Assembly: GCA_001972305.1 (NCBI GenBank)
Contig: BDDD01000558.1
Location: 124,001-188,000, forward strand
DNA length: 64,000 nucleotides
DNA from: Cephalotus follicularis
Lineage: Eukaryota; Streptophyta; Magnoliopsida; Oxalidales; Cephalotaceae
Reading direction: 5' to 3'
Below, piece after piece: positions 36,701 through 48,520 of the stretch. The translations under genes were made by a program, and so were the position numbers. Each line of letters begins with the position of its first letter. The first letter of the stretch is position 1. The notes beneath the pieces were generated by a model that saw nothing but the letters and a program-made list of their open reading frames with translations, searched no databases and had not been told where the DNA came from.

Positions 36701-39700
36701 GCCACCACCACGTGGTGCCCCACTTCCACGGTCATCATCACGTCCACCATTTATACCAGCACCAATAATTTCAGAAGTAACACTAAATGATGCAGAAATA
36801 GCACCACAAACCCCACAAAACGGAGTAAAAAAACCTGTGATCCAATTAAGCAAGAAACCGAGAGCACCACACTACACACAAAGACTGAATACACCACATT
36901 CCTCTAAAGAGCACCACACAACAAAGAGCATCACAATTCACCACACACAAGTGAAATCACACAGTCGGATCACACACCATGTAACCGAATTAGCAAATCA
37001 TATTGTTTCCTTAGGAAATCATCACAAAAAGCACCCAACTACTAAAAAAAACCTACCAAAAGATAGTAGGGAAAAATAAATCTCCTCTATGATGAATTCA
37101 CAAAACGTGAAGAATAAGAGTTGTTGGTGTTGTTGTACTTTTTTTGGGGGGGACCGCAGGAGGTTGGCGGCGGCGATCAATGGTGCTGGCGGCGACTTAG
37201 GATATTTTAGGTAACTTATCACTTTGATACTGTGTTTAATGTAATGGGATGATCCATTAAGTTATAGAATACAACTTATATAGTGCTATACCCCCTTACA
37301 CATATTTATTGCATAACAAATGTGGGATAAACTAAAAACTGATACATACTAATAACTAACCGAGAGCACCACACTACGCACAAAGGCTGAATACACCACA
37401 CTCCTCTAAAGAGCACCACTGACTAAACAACATCACAATTCACCACAGACAAGTGAAATCACACAGTCGGATCACACACTATGTAATCTAATGCACCGAA
37501 TTAGCAAATCATATGGTTTCCTTAGGAAATCACCACGAACAGCACCTAACAACTGAAAAAAAAACTACCGAAATAGTAGGGAACAATAAATCTCCTCTAG
37601 GAAGAAGTCACAAAAAGTTAAGAATAAGAGTTGTTGGTGGTGTTGCACTTTTTTTTTGGGGGTATCCCAGGAGGTTGGCGGTGGCGATCAACGGTGCTGG
37701 CGGCGACTTAGGATTTTTTAGGTATCTTATCGCTATTGTACCATGTTTATAATGTAATGGGATGATCCATAAAGTTATAGAATACAACTTATATAGTGCT
37801 ATACCCCCTTACACATATTTATTACATAACTAATGTGTGATACACACTAATAACTAATAGAATCAATGCTAAATATTGTGCTGATCCATTTGGCTAGTGG
37901 TTCTACATGGTTTTGGCATCCTGTTTGGGTGCTTCTACATCAAAATCAATTTCATAGTATGGCACTACTAGGGAGCCAAAAGCAAGTAACGTTCTGTAAA
38001 GAAATTAAAAAATATAAATGGAAAGAAAAGAAGGAACAAATTTCGTGTTTTTCGTTCTTGTCACACAAATGGAGGTGCTTGTTTTGTTCTATGTGTTTCG
38101 GACTTGGGATGTTGAATTTTTTAGTGCAGTATGTTTTGCTCTATTTGGTGCAAGTGGCCTTAGTAGCTTTGTGGAAATTGAAGGCCATGAAATTGATGGC
38201 CTAATTGCTCGCATCCACTTGTGGAAGGTGCAGTCTTGCCTGAAAGCCTGTTATATAAGCCAGTCAATGGTCTCATGGGCATATGACACCCAAAGCAATT
38301 TATGCATGGTTTTATTGTTATATTGTGGTAGGGTTTTCCAGAAAGTAATTCTGTTTGCAGGAATTGTGCTAAACAACAGTAAGTCAGAAGAACACTTTAC
38401 TGAGCATCACTCAATAACCTGTAAATGATGACCTGATTATTGATTCAAGTTGATCTTGTATGTAGTTTGTGCCATTTAATTATAATATTTTGGCAAGATC
38501 ATGTATTTTATGCCGCAGTAGGGAACATCTAGAGGAACAGAAAATAACCGAACATCTGGTGGGCTGTGATGATATTAAATATGGCCAGGGTTGATTAGAG
38601 CTTGTTTGTCTTGGACAAAATTGTTAAATATCTCCTATTTTTTCCTTGTAAATTCCCATACGATGAGTGAACCTATCAACCCTAATTTTGCAGTTTTTAC
38701 CTTCTAATCTTATACATATTAAAATCAATTTCTGTCTTGAAGTTTAATTAATTTTTATAACTTGCCCTGATTTGTTTCAGTATATTCTTGGGGCTACTTA
38801 ATCCTTCTGTACGTATTTGTACAAGTATCTCGTTCAGTTGTTGTCGCTGTATTGTATCCCTTTCTACGATATTTTGGCTATGGTTTGGATTTGAAAGAAG
38901 CTGCTATTCTCACATGGTCTGGTTTGCGTGGGGCTGTTGCACTGGCACTTGCGCTCTCCGTGAAGGCAAGTTTTAGCTTAGTTGAGTATTTTTTTAACTT
39001 GTAGTTTTGAGGGACTTCTCTAAGGTGTGATCTGAAGTTGGTGTGGATCATTTCTTCAATGTAGAGATTTAAATTATAACATTATTTGTGCATATCTAAT
39101 TTCCAAGTTCAATTTTATTTTTACCTGTATTGGCATTTTGTTTTAATGGCTATGAAGCCGTATATGCAAGCTACGGAGAAAAAGTTTTGGAAGCATCTAT
39201 AAATTTATGTCTAAACACATATATTCGTATGAAGTAAATAATATGCCATTTCAATTTAAGATTACGGCTTTTCAAATCAAAACACTTGTAGTTATAGGCT
39301 TATGACTCTGCTTGGTATCTTTATTTGTCTTCTTAAGCTAGCTTTCCAATGAAACAAGTTATTGACCACAGTTAACTTCTGCAACACATGCATGTAAACA
39401 TGGTGTACCTTTTGTGTACATAAAGCTGACTAAAGCCTTATTTTCCTGTTTTATTCAGAATTATTTTAGTATCTATCACATAAAAGCAATTCTAATGCAG
39501 TATAATTAATTGGCTTCTAACAAATTTATGATTGTGCCAGCGTTCTAGCGACAATTCAGGGTCTCTCACTTCTGAAACGGGAATTCTGGTGAGTTTTTAG
39601 AACATCCATGTTTATGTCTGACTTATATACCATTTAGACCAATTTATACTTTATAGTTGTTTGCTGGGATTATGTGACATGAGATCATGTTTATGTCTAT

Positions 39701-39847
39701 TAATTCGTTGGCATAATTCCTTTTTTCTATCCTTCACAGTTTGTTTTCTTCACTGGTGGAATCGTTTTTTTGACACTTATCATAAATGGATCAACAACAC
39801 AATTGGTTTTACATCTTCTAGATATGGACAAGCTATCAGCAGCGAAG
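28251..39847 (+). CDS. SOS1: SOS1/NHX7-type plasma-membrane Na+/H+ antiporter, exons 1-14 (N-terminal transport domain)
   Basis: Exports Na+ in exchange for H+ at the plasma membrane; the family is activated by the SOS2-SOS3 kinase complex under salt stress. Fourteen exons join in frame to 452 codons: 28251-28446, 28571-28621, 28737-28828, 29659-29736, 29807-29964, 30112-30213, 30285-30402, 31207-31259, 31330-31395, 32128-32172, 32298-32353, 38781-38965, 39541-39588, 39740-39847. Start is ATG 28251 (MESVAEEFPYRILEES). They cover the Na+/H+ exchanger domain, with RHLLRGTRVPYTVALL, FLPALLFESSF, LLSATDPVAVVSLLKELGAS, IEGESLMNDGTAIVVYQ, FNDTVIEITLTLAVSY and WSGLRGAVALALALSV. Introns are GT-AG except intron 12, which is GC-AG. 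The family is about 1140 residues long; the cytosolic cyclic-nucleotide-like and autoinhibitory half was not found downstream. Confidence 0.93.
30546..30776 (+). repeat. 115-bp tandem duplication in intron 7
   Basis: The unit starts ATTGCATGGTTAGACTG at 30546 and again at 30661, each followed by a CT run and a TA run. The two copies look identical in their unique part, which suggests a recent duplication, possibly by slippage at the microsatellite. Confidence 0.88.
33061..37859 (-). mobile_element. Copia element with three short LTR copies, in intron 11
   Basis: Inserted antisense to the antiporter gene with a perfect GAATC duplication at 33056-33060 and 37860-37864. LTR-like ends lie at 33061-33172, 37233-37360 and 37744-37859, only about 112-128 bp each. 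The leader (36840-37232) is duplicated at 37361-37743, so LTR plus leader occur twice at the 5' end. The primer site after the outer LTR resembles TGGTATCAGAGC (initiator tRNA-Met) with changes. A CTCCCCCTCAAG stretch (33172-33183) is the complement of the polypurine tract. Confidence 0.87.
33173..36853 (-). pseudogene. Copia polyprotein remnants (gag, protease, integrase, RT, RNase H)
   Basis: Read from right to left. 36853-36323 has the end of gag with a damaged zinc knuckle (CSHYQKLGHTAPYC, tyrosine in place of the second cysteine) and a protease block where DSGA has become DYGV. 35381-35145 is integrase (LQSNNAHEYMS). 34518-33982 is reverse transcriptase, with [34 protein letters not shown] and the catalytic VVYVDDIVIT. 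33960-33173 holds scraps of the RNase H part. Stops and frame changes are spread throughout, so no function is expected. Confidence 0.85.
37865..38780 (+). other. Remaining intron 11 sequence after the Copia insertion
   Basis: Continues the original intron to the acceptor TTGTTTCAG at 38780. Open frames here (37866-38428) carry no family motif and are taken as chance. Confidence 0.6.
38966..38967 (+). other. GC splice donor of intron 12
   Basis: Exon 12 ends GTGAAG and the intron begins GCAAGT. The frame then resumes exactly at CGTTCTAGC after ...GTGCCAG (39541), giving SVKRSSDN. GC-AG introns with an AG|GCAAGT donor are a known minor class spliced by the major spliceosome. Confidence 0.85.
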
Positions 39848-40203
39848 GTAAGGTTTAATTAGATCTATATTGAAATATATTAACTTCTAACAGCAAGGGA
39901 ATATTTTAATTAGTGTCAAATGATTTTGATGCCTTAGTAATGCCTCTCAATTTTCCTTTTTTTTTATTTATAAATTCTTCATTATTATTATTTGTTATAG
40001 GGCATAATAATTTGATGTTAATCATCTGCAGTTTATACGGGATGTCTTCTAACAGGTTTTTAATTCTGATATTGATGGAAATTTCAAAGTTCAAAAAATA
40101 TAAATATCTCGACAGAAGCATTGATGGGTAAAATAACTATTGATGTCAGTTTAAAAAAATTATTGTAACTTTACTGTAAATAATAGTATGTGTGCGTGTG
40201 TGC

Positions 40204-40250
<47 letters not shown>

Positions 40251-42136
40251 TTGAATATACGAGTTTCGAATTTAATACCACATAGAGTTTCTTTGAGATT
40301 CAAAACTATCAACGATATCTCCCATCTGTATGAGAACCACTAGCGTGAATATAAACTTATTTATAGTCATACCATGCCTTACAAATTTTGTAAAGCTTCA
40401 GAAACGTAGTGTTGAACCCCATTTATGCCATGTTCTCAGGGACATGCTTTGCCCCTGGAAACCAACCTGTTGACATGGGTTGCGAAACTCGAGGGTTTAA
40501 AGACAAGTAACTAAACAATGCCAAAAAAGTGCAAAGTAGCCTGACTATATTACATTCTTGGATTTTTAAGGACAAAAAGACCAATAAGTTAATTTAAGTG
40601 GCTAGAAATTGAGGTTAAGAGGGCTGACAATATATATTAGAAGAATTATAATGATTCTAAGAGGAATAAATTGATGGAACGTTGTAATCTTATAGTCAAA
40701 CTTTTCTCCATCTCTTGAGTTACTAATATGTCTATTTTAGTGCCCACAACACAACTATTCCCGCCATAACAAATATGAGCGAGATATTTTCAAGTCTTTT
40801 ATTTTTTTCTTCAATGCTGATAAAATAGTTTTTCACTCAAGTTTAGGTGGTAGCCTGGTGGGAGAAATTATAGTTGTGGTGCTATCAACATCCTATAAAA
40901 GAAAGAGGTGATGGAGACAAGTCTTATCAAAGACAGACTTGTCTCTATCTCTCTCCAACACGTTGTAATGAATAAGAAGAGAATTTTTAACCTCATTCAT
41001 CCAAATGAAAATTAGGGTCATTACAAACAATCCTTACCGACACGAAACGGGTAAGCGATGTCGATCACGTGGCGACAATAGGGGGTAGAAGTACTAGCCA
41101 ACTCCTAGCACATAGGCCCACCTCTGCTGTCAATGGCATACTCCGACCATTGCACAATCAATCACTGAGAAGATTACAAAATTTGGAAATTTCAAAACAC
41201 GAGTCTCATTATTAGACACAATTTCGCTTTGGCAGTTGTTGCATTATGCAACCACTTGAAACCATTTTTCAATTGGTGTATTAGCACACACTTGAAAATT
41301 CTAGTTTTAAAAGTATTTTCCATATAAAATAATAATTTTCGTAAATATCAATTTAATGCAATTACTTTGTCGTTCAACATTTTGATATCTTTCCCTCGAA
41401 CAATCCACAACAATTCACAGTAACGTCAGTAATATAAATGCACGATTCAGTTAGTATTGGAGATGAAAACCCTTGAGAAACATCGGTGAAATCCCCTTAG
41501 TGACAATTCAGTCAGGTTTGAAGGACATAACCGGCGACGCTTAATTTTAAGCGCCAGTGCTTAACCCAAAGAGTCGATGGTTAGATCATCCGTTGGCGCT
41601 TTACACTGGATGTAGATGTAAGGATACTCCAATTTGCCTAACTGTCGATGCTTCGCAAAGCGAGGAGAAGTTTTAGCAACCCGTTGTTGGTTTGAGCTGA
41701 AATTTGAATTAGGATCACAACAGGAGTGACTAAGCGTTGAATCAAAAGGAGATAGGTATATATTTATAGTCTCTAGGGTTTTGGATCTAACCTAACCTAA
41801 CCTAACCTAACCTAAACCCACATTACATAGATATAGGCCCAGAGATAACTAGGCCCAACTTGCATAACTAATACAAAATAACAATTATGAAGTATTCTTT
41901 TTAATTATGAATAGTTCTCAATTTGCCAACTTATTAAAAGTCTTATCAGACCCCCAAACTGTAAAGAACCCAAATTCAATACCGATCAAGATTAGCATGA
42001 GCTAAACAAAAACTCAAATCAGTAATTAGTAATTAATAAAGTATACATAAATTCATTAAAACACATCATACATCAACTTCATGTTGTTTAAGAGAATCAT
42101 TGTTATCAAGGGCTAATTAGAAAATTAGAAAGTCAA
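39848..42136. other. Non-coding, possibly intron 14, with LTR-like pieces
   Basis: Starts with the donor GTAAGG after exon 14. Contains a GT/TA dinucleotide run (40188-40248), a TATA-like CCTATAAAAGAAAG near 40891, a palindrome cluster (41531-41743) with a TATA-like box at 41757-41769, and five CTAAC units at about 41787-41816. No exon of the antiporter C-terminal half was seen. Confidence 0.55.
41531..41743. promoter_or_regulatory. Phased palindrome cluster, fifth location
   Basis: Decamers related to GCGTCGACGC start at 41531, 41551, 41571, 41590, 41642 and 41734. Steps are 20, 20, 19, 52 and 92. A TATA-like TATATTTATAG follows at about 41759. More decayed than the other clusters. Confidence 0.5.
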
Positions 42137-42145
42137 TTTGAACAA

Positions 42146-42853
42146 GGGTTTACCGGAAATGAGCAGGCTGCTCATATGCATTATGTGAGCAGCTTTAAAA
42201 TTAAACACACCAGCCATCAAAACGATTTTCTTTTGGTTGCTGTTAAAAAAAAATAGAAAAATGAAATCATGCTCATAGTTGCAGCATCAACTTCTCCAAA
42301 ACCCAGTAGTGAGCGAGAGAGACAACCCAAAACCCATAATTCAGTTCATTTTTTATTTGGCTAGTCATCTTCTTTCTTTGTTGTTTGTGTGTTTCACTGT
42401 AGGTTGAATTCAACATAAAATTGTTTAAAACAATGGCGGTTCAATTGATAATCCAAGTTGAAAAATTGGGGAGAAGAACTTGAAGGAGAAGGATTCATAA
42501 TAGGTTAACAAAAACTGGGAAAAAAAATCCAACCAAGGCTAATCTAGGATGATATATGAACATGGATTTTCAAAATTGAGAGGGAGTTATAGAGAGAAAT
42601 AGATAGAGAGAATTTGTGCCATTTATAAAGTCAAAGAGATGTCTTCATTGGATCCTCGCATGCTTTTTCTTGTCAGAGAGAACAGAGGCTGCGATTGCAA
42701 AAGACAAGCTGCAATTTTGGTAACACACGATCGCATTAATATATATTTTTCAATTGCTTTAATGGAACAATGTCCTTTTGGGGCAAAAGCTATGTCATTT
42801 TTAAAGTTGCTCGCACAACGTACATGAGCAGCCTGCTCATTTCTGTTAAACCG
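42146..42853. mobile_element. Non-autonomous Mutator-like element
   Basis: 708 bp flanked by a perfect 9-bp duplication, TTTGAACAA, at 42137-42145 and 42854-42862. The terminal inverted repeats extend for about 60 bp: left GGGTTTACCGGAAATGAGCA, right (complement) CGGTTTAACAGAAATGAGCA, continuing into AGGCTGCTCAT on both sides. Each arm contains the palindrome GAGCAGGCTGCTC with a one-base offset. No transposase is encoded; a 9-bp duplication is the mark of Mutator-like elements. Confidence 0.85.
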
Positions 42854-43011
42854 TTTGAACAAATGGTTTGTCTAAATTTATAGAGGAAGAGGTGTGTAAT
42901 GGAATACAGAACATCTGGGTTTATTTTTGTTTTAATAACAATATATTCATTATTTGATTCAAAGTTGGAAGACTTTCGTGTTAGTTAAAATGGCTGTCTT
43001 TTTAATTACCA

Positions 43012-43446
43012 GGAACGACATGAATATAGATCGTTGGAATGCACCACTCAACAGTCTGATCAGACAAGCTTTTTTTAAAATGGTTTCATATAATTCCTTT
43101 CATCTATTGCATACATAGATACTAGAATGAAAGCTCTATTTATAGAGTTCAAAAATCAACCAAAAGGGCTCTTTGAAGATGAAGACTCATCCATTAATAA
43201 ATACATAATGAACCATTAGTTCATTCATGAATATTCAATGAATACATAATGAACCAGTAGTTCATTCATGAATATTCAACGAATACGTAATGAACTATTG
43301 GTTTATTCACGAATCTGAAACATCAAGAACCGTCTATGATTTGAAACTCTTAACGATATTCCAAAAGTCATGAATAACGAATATGGAATATTAAAAACCT
43401 TCTAGGTTTTGAAACTTTCATAGAATTTGTCAATCAAATTCCAACA
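43012..43446 (-). repeat. 3' LTR of the old Copia (partial)
   Basis: On the minus strand begins TGTTGGAATTTG. It matches 61795-62142 over most of its length. It differs by having extra copies of a block of about 55 bp with TTCATTCATGAATATTCAA (43195-43315), present once on the right side. Confidence 0.75.
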
Positions 43447-44167
43447 ATCCACAAGTTTCAAACGTATCAACCAAGTTTTAGAGAGCACTAGTCACATTGT
43501 GCATAATGAAGATGTTCGAAGACTTGAATCTTCAAATAGATTAACTGAAATACAGTGTAGTTCATGGTGGACTTAACTTTGAACCATTATAATACATTAT
43601 TTCAATAATCACACATGACTAGATCCATAGTATGTGTGCATAGTGGAACAAGCCTTGAATTATCAAACTATTCCCAAACTTGCCTGAAACAAATAAAACA
43701 CGCAGTGCTTATCCTGGTTTTGCGAAGGCTCTAGGAGTATGCCAACTCCATAGGAGATAAATCATCTCCACCTTAACATAGGTGTGTCCTTTAGTGTGTT
43801 CCTATCAAACACCCCGTACCCGAAGTACTTTGAACCACATTAAGACTGAAAAGTCAACCACTTTACTATGAAAGTTGAGTCCGACTACATAAGAGATGGC
43901 AAATCTTTACATGCACATAGGTGAGTCCCTCAGGGCATGCACTTGTCATGCATTCTGCACACTAAGTGCTCTGGGCTCATTAAGGTTTATAACCATCCTC
44001 TACTCAGGCAGGTATAGGAATGATCTTAGAAAGATTTTCTACCAAAAAACAAATCCATTCATATTTCATTCTTTGAAACATTAACTATATTTGATAGTAA
44101 ACTAAGCTTTGAACTATAAACACTGTTCAATAGTATATACAAATACAATTAGATTACACATGCTTCA

Positions 44168-47100
44168 TGTAAAGTATGGTAAAATCAAATTCTTCATATT
44201 TCAGTTATCTCAAATACGCTAATTATAGGGATGAATAGCAATCTACATAATTAATACATAATCGTAACTGACAACGACCACTGATAACTGACAGCTAATG
44301 ATTACTAACACTAACTGACAGCTAATTATTACTAACACTCCCTCTCAAGCTGTAGCATATATATCATACATGGCTAGCTTGTTACAGAGAAAATTAATTC
44401 TTCCACTACCCATGGACTTTGTGAATACATCTGCAAGTTGCTCAGCAGTTCTTACAAAACTCGTCGAGATAATCTTCTGCTGAACCTTCTCTCGAACAAA
44501 ATGACAGTCTACTTCAATATGCTTAGTGCGCTCATGAAATACAGGGTTTGACGCGATATGGATAGCAGATTGATTATCACCCCATAATTGCATAGGAGAT
44601 GGATCACCAAACCCAAGCTCACCCAAGAGTTGTTTCATCCACATCAATTCACACGAGGCATGTGCTTCTTGCTTTTCCATGAAACAAATTTACCTCCAAT
44701 AAAGACACAATAGTCAATAGTAGATCTTGCCCAATCAGCATCGGAACCCTCAGCTTGATGATGACCATGATCACAATACAACAGCCCACGTCGTGGATTT
44801 ACCTTAAGACATCTCAAAATTCGAATAACAACATCCCAATGAGAGGACCGAGGGGATGATAAGAATTGACTCATCACACCAACTGGAAAAGCAATATCTG
44901 GCCGAGTAACTGTCAAGTAATTAAGTTTACCCACCAGTCTCCGATATCTCTTAGGATCTTCAAGCACATCTCTAGTTTCTGTTGTGAGTTTCAAATTATG
45001 ATCCATTGGTGTATCAAGAGGTTTGGAACCTAACATCCGGTTTCTTCTAATAGATCAAGTACATATTTTCATTGAGACATAAAAATACCTTTTCTTGAAT
45101 GTGCTACTTCAATACCCAGGAAATACTTAAGCTTCCCAAAATCTTTGGTTTGAAAACTCTGCTGTAGATAAACTTTCAATGAACGAATACCCTCGTGATC
45201 ATGTCTTGTAATCAAATTATCATCGACATAAACAATCAATAGAATCCTGCCGCCATTAGAGGAACGATAGAATACTGAATGATCACTACTACAATGCGGG
45301 ATCCCAAATTGAATTACAACATCAGTAAAGCGACCAAACCATGTCCGAGGTGACTATTTTAAACCATACAATGACTTCTTAAGTTTGCACACCAGTCCTG
45401 ACTCCCCCTCAGCAATAAACCCAGGTGGTTGCTGCATATACACCTCCTCCTGTAAGTGCCCATGTAGGAAAGCATTTTTAACATCCAGTTGATACAATGA
45501 CCAATGACAAGAGGTTGCAAGAGAAATAAAAAGTCTAACGGAGGCAAGTTTAGCGAGAGGGGAAAAAGTATCTAAATAATCAACCCCATGTGTCTGTGCA
45601 AATCCCTTGGCCACTAACCGTGCCTTTAAACGAGCAAGAGAGCCATCAGGATTAACTTTGATCGCATACACCTAACGACATCCAATAGCAATCTTACCAT
45701 CAGGTAAAGGAACTAAATCTCATGTCTGATTTTGCTCTAGGGCCACCATTTCTCCTTCCATAGCTTGCTTCGAACAAGTGTGAGATAATGCAGAGGAAAC
45801 ATATTTTGGTATAGGATATGAATCAACAGTAGAAAGAAAAGAACAAAATGTAGGTGACAGTCCAAAATAAGATACAGATGAAGAAATAGAATGTTGAGTA
45901 CAACTGCCTTTACCTTTTCTCAAAGCTATAGGAAGTGCATACGGATCCACAGAATAGGTAGAGTAGAAGCTGGTGGAGTGGTAGGGTCAATGTTAACTGT
46001 AATAGGTGGAGGACGAGGACGAGGGCGAGGACGACGAGTAAAAACTTGACGAATATCTGGACATGGTGGAGGAGAAACTGGAGAAGGCTGGGGAAGATGA
46101 TGCTGCACAATATATACTAGAAAGTCGTCAGTAAACTCTAATGCATTAGAAGACTCTATCTGATAAGGAGTGGACTCAAAGAAAGAAACATCAGCAGATA
46201 CAAAATATTGATCAAGATCATAGGATTAACATCGATAACCTTTTTGAGTGCGAGAATATCCAAGAAAAATACATTTGAGAGCTTTAGGGTCCAGTTTGGA
46301 TACACATGGACGATGATCTTGAACATAACAAACACATCCAAAAATACGTGAAGGTAATGAAAACAAAGGCAGAGAAGGAAAGAGAAGCGAATGTGGATAC
46401 TATGACGACGAACAGAGGAAGACATACAATTAATAAGATAACAGTCAGTTAAGATAGCATCAGCCCAAAAAATTTCAGAAACCTTCATAGTAAACAATAA
46501 AGTTCGAGTCATTTCCAATATATGGCGATTCTTTCGCTCAGCAACCCCATTTTGTTGTGGAGTATATGAGCAAGATGACTGATGAATCATCAAATGTTGA
46601 GTCATGAAATAAGTAAACATAGTTGAAAGGTACTCATTTGCATTATCACTACTTAAAGTACGAATAGGAATGCCAAACTATGTTTTAATCTCAGCTACAA
46701 AAGAACAGAATATAGAAAACATGTCAGAACGATTTTTCATTAAATAAAGCCAAGTAGTCCAAGAGTAGTACCAACAAAATTAACAAAAAACTTAAAGCCA
46801 CACTTAGATACTGCAGGACATGGATCCTAAATATCAGAATTAACAACTTCAAATAGATTCATAGATCGCTTGTTGACTTTTGGTGGTTAAGACAATAAGA
46901 CAACCAAATAGCTCCTCAACTCCTTCACAAATCAATGTGAGTTACAAGATCCACAATCTTAGTGTCCATTGGATTTAACATTTATCCCATTATACGAGCA
47001 TCCTCCCTTAGCCATGTCATGACATTGGCACCAGTGGGAGGATCATTTGTCAAATGATCATCCTTTTCGTGTCCAGTAAGTACTAATTTTACAATTTTCG

Positions 47101-48154
47101 CCATTGCTGATAATTATTACTATCCTCTAATTTTTTATCAGTTAGACGACTGGACGAAGAAGAAACAACCTCTGTAATAATACTTTTGGACTCTTCTCAT
47201 TTAGTTTCCTCCATTTAAAAAAATAACCAAAACTATCACCAGAGATTATCAAACTACACACACCCAATAATTTTTTTAATCGTTAAAAGAGAAATAAGAA
47301 ATTTCCAGCAAACAACTGTGATGTCCAAGCCACAAAGAAACAAGCAAATTAGCTTTCCAAATCATCAAACAAAGCAGTTGCTACACACTACTACCAGCAA
47401 ACAACTTCGTTATCCAAACCACAAAGAAACCAGCAAATCAGCTGTCCAAATTGCCAAACAAAACAGCTGCTACACACTACCACCTTCACCCATCAAAACA
47501 AGCCAAGACAAGCCAACAAACAGTCATCCATCAAACCTCGACACTGTTCACGCTTTCAACAAGAAACATCTCTTAGATCAAGCTTTCAACCAGACACATC
47601 TCCTAAAAAAAAAGGTTCAAGCCGTGGCAAAATGGCTTCACGACAGAGCTCATCAACTACAAACTATGAAAAAGAAGAATTGAACATCAAGGCCAGAAAG
47701 AAAAATCATCACACCTTAGCGAAGATCAACGCTAAACCAGGAGATTCCCTCGCCGAAGATTTGCCAGTCAGCACTGAAAACAAGAGATCGTTGCACCCGA
47801 GATTGCCCTGCACCCGAGACAGCGAAGATTAGTGCGGTTGGCGTTGGAATTGAAGATCTTGAGCGCCGGAGCAGACGATTGGCGATGGAGACCGCCGGAT
47901 GGCGTGACGATGTGTTCTTTTGTTTTTCTTTCTTTTTGTCTTTTTTTTTTGTCTTTCTTGTTTTAAACTCCTACAACCTGCTCTGATACGATGTAAAGCA
48001 TGGTAAAATCAAATTCTTGATATTTCATTTATCTCAAATACCTTACTTATATGGATGAATAGCAATCCACATAATTGATAGTAACTAACACTGACCACTA
48101 ATAACTGACAACTAATGATTACTAACACTAACTGACAGGTAATTATTTCTAACA
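44168..48154 (-). mobile_element. Copia element with CTTCA duplication
   Basis: LTRs of 170 bp (44168-44337) and 163 bp (47992-48154) with TGTAAAG...CTAACA ends. The flanks are CTTCA at 44163-44167 and 48155-48159. On the minus strand the primer site GTATCAGAGCAGG follows the right LTR (initiator tRNA-Met type). It inserted into the old Copia. Internal length is only 3.65 kb, short for Copia because of an internal deletion between gag and integrase. Confidence 0.92.
44345..47215 (-). pseudogene. Copia polyprotein with internal deletion (gag start, integrase, RT, RNase H)
   Basis: Right to left: gag start near 47200-46930 (KLEDSNNYQQW, then HLTNDPPTGANVMTWLRED); then, with the rest of gag, protease and integrase N-terminus missing, the integrase core (RTLSSDNANEYLS, SCSYTPQQNGVAERKNRHI, 46156-46700); reverse transcriptase ([34 protein letters not shown], then LLIVYVDDNLIT, 45100-45671); RNase H (PKRYRRLVGKLNYL, GDNQSAIHIASNPVFHERTK, QLADVFTKSM, 44345-45036). 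Several stops interrupt it. Confidence 0.87.
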
Positions 48155-48520
48155 CTTCAGACCCATACCGTCAATATGTTGTTCAATTAGTTCTTTCTTC
48201 AGTCCTTTTGTAAAAGGATCTGCTAAGTTTGCCGAGGATCGGACGCCTATATGCAATATTCAAATAGCCATGCTTCAGCCGAACCGTCCTCTTCTTTCCA
48301 TTGAACAATGAGTTATCAGCAACAACTGGTTATCATAATATATTGTGATTGCAGTCAGCTACTTTTTAACGAAAAATCCAATAGCTTTATTTGGGCGTAT
48401 GTGGATTATTATGCATAATGAAAGTGTGCATTGCATTCAACCTTCACTTAGCTAGTCGACAATTCTTGCTCCAAAGCCATAGTGAACAAAGTCTTGAACT
48501 ATGACTGCTTTGGGATACAA
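48155..48520 (-). pseudogene. Old Copia RNase H C-terminal fragment
   Basis: The minus strand gives ADPFTKGLKKELIEQHIDG, the standard end of Copia RNase H, preceded in another frame by NGKKRTVRLKHG-like sequence. It directly abuts the younger Copia; the matching left side continues at 44167. Confidence 0.7.

Noticed and set aside
37866-38428. Open frames in intron 11 after the Copia element
   Set aside because: No recognisable domain; they lie between two exons that join in frame without them.
41787-41816. CTAAC repeats resembling a telomere
   Set aside because: The unit is CTAAC, not the plant telomere unit CCCTAAA, only about five units occur, and they sit in LTR-like sequence.
47318-47832. 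Lysine/histidine-rich open frames in the leader of the Copia at 44168-48154
   Set aside because: They run opposite to the element's own genes, lie between the primer site and gag, and show no known domain.
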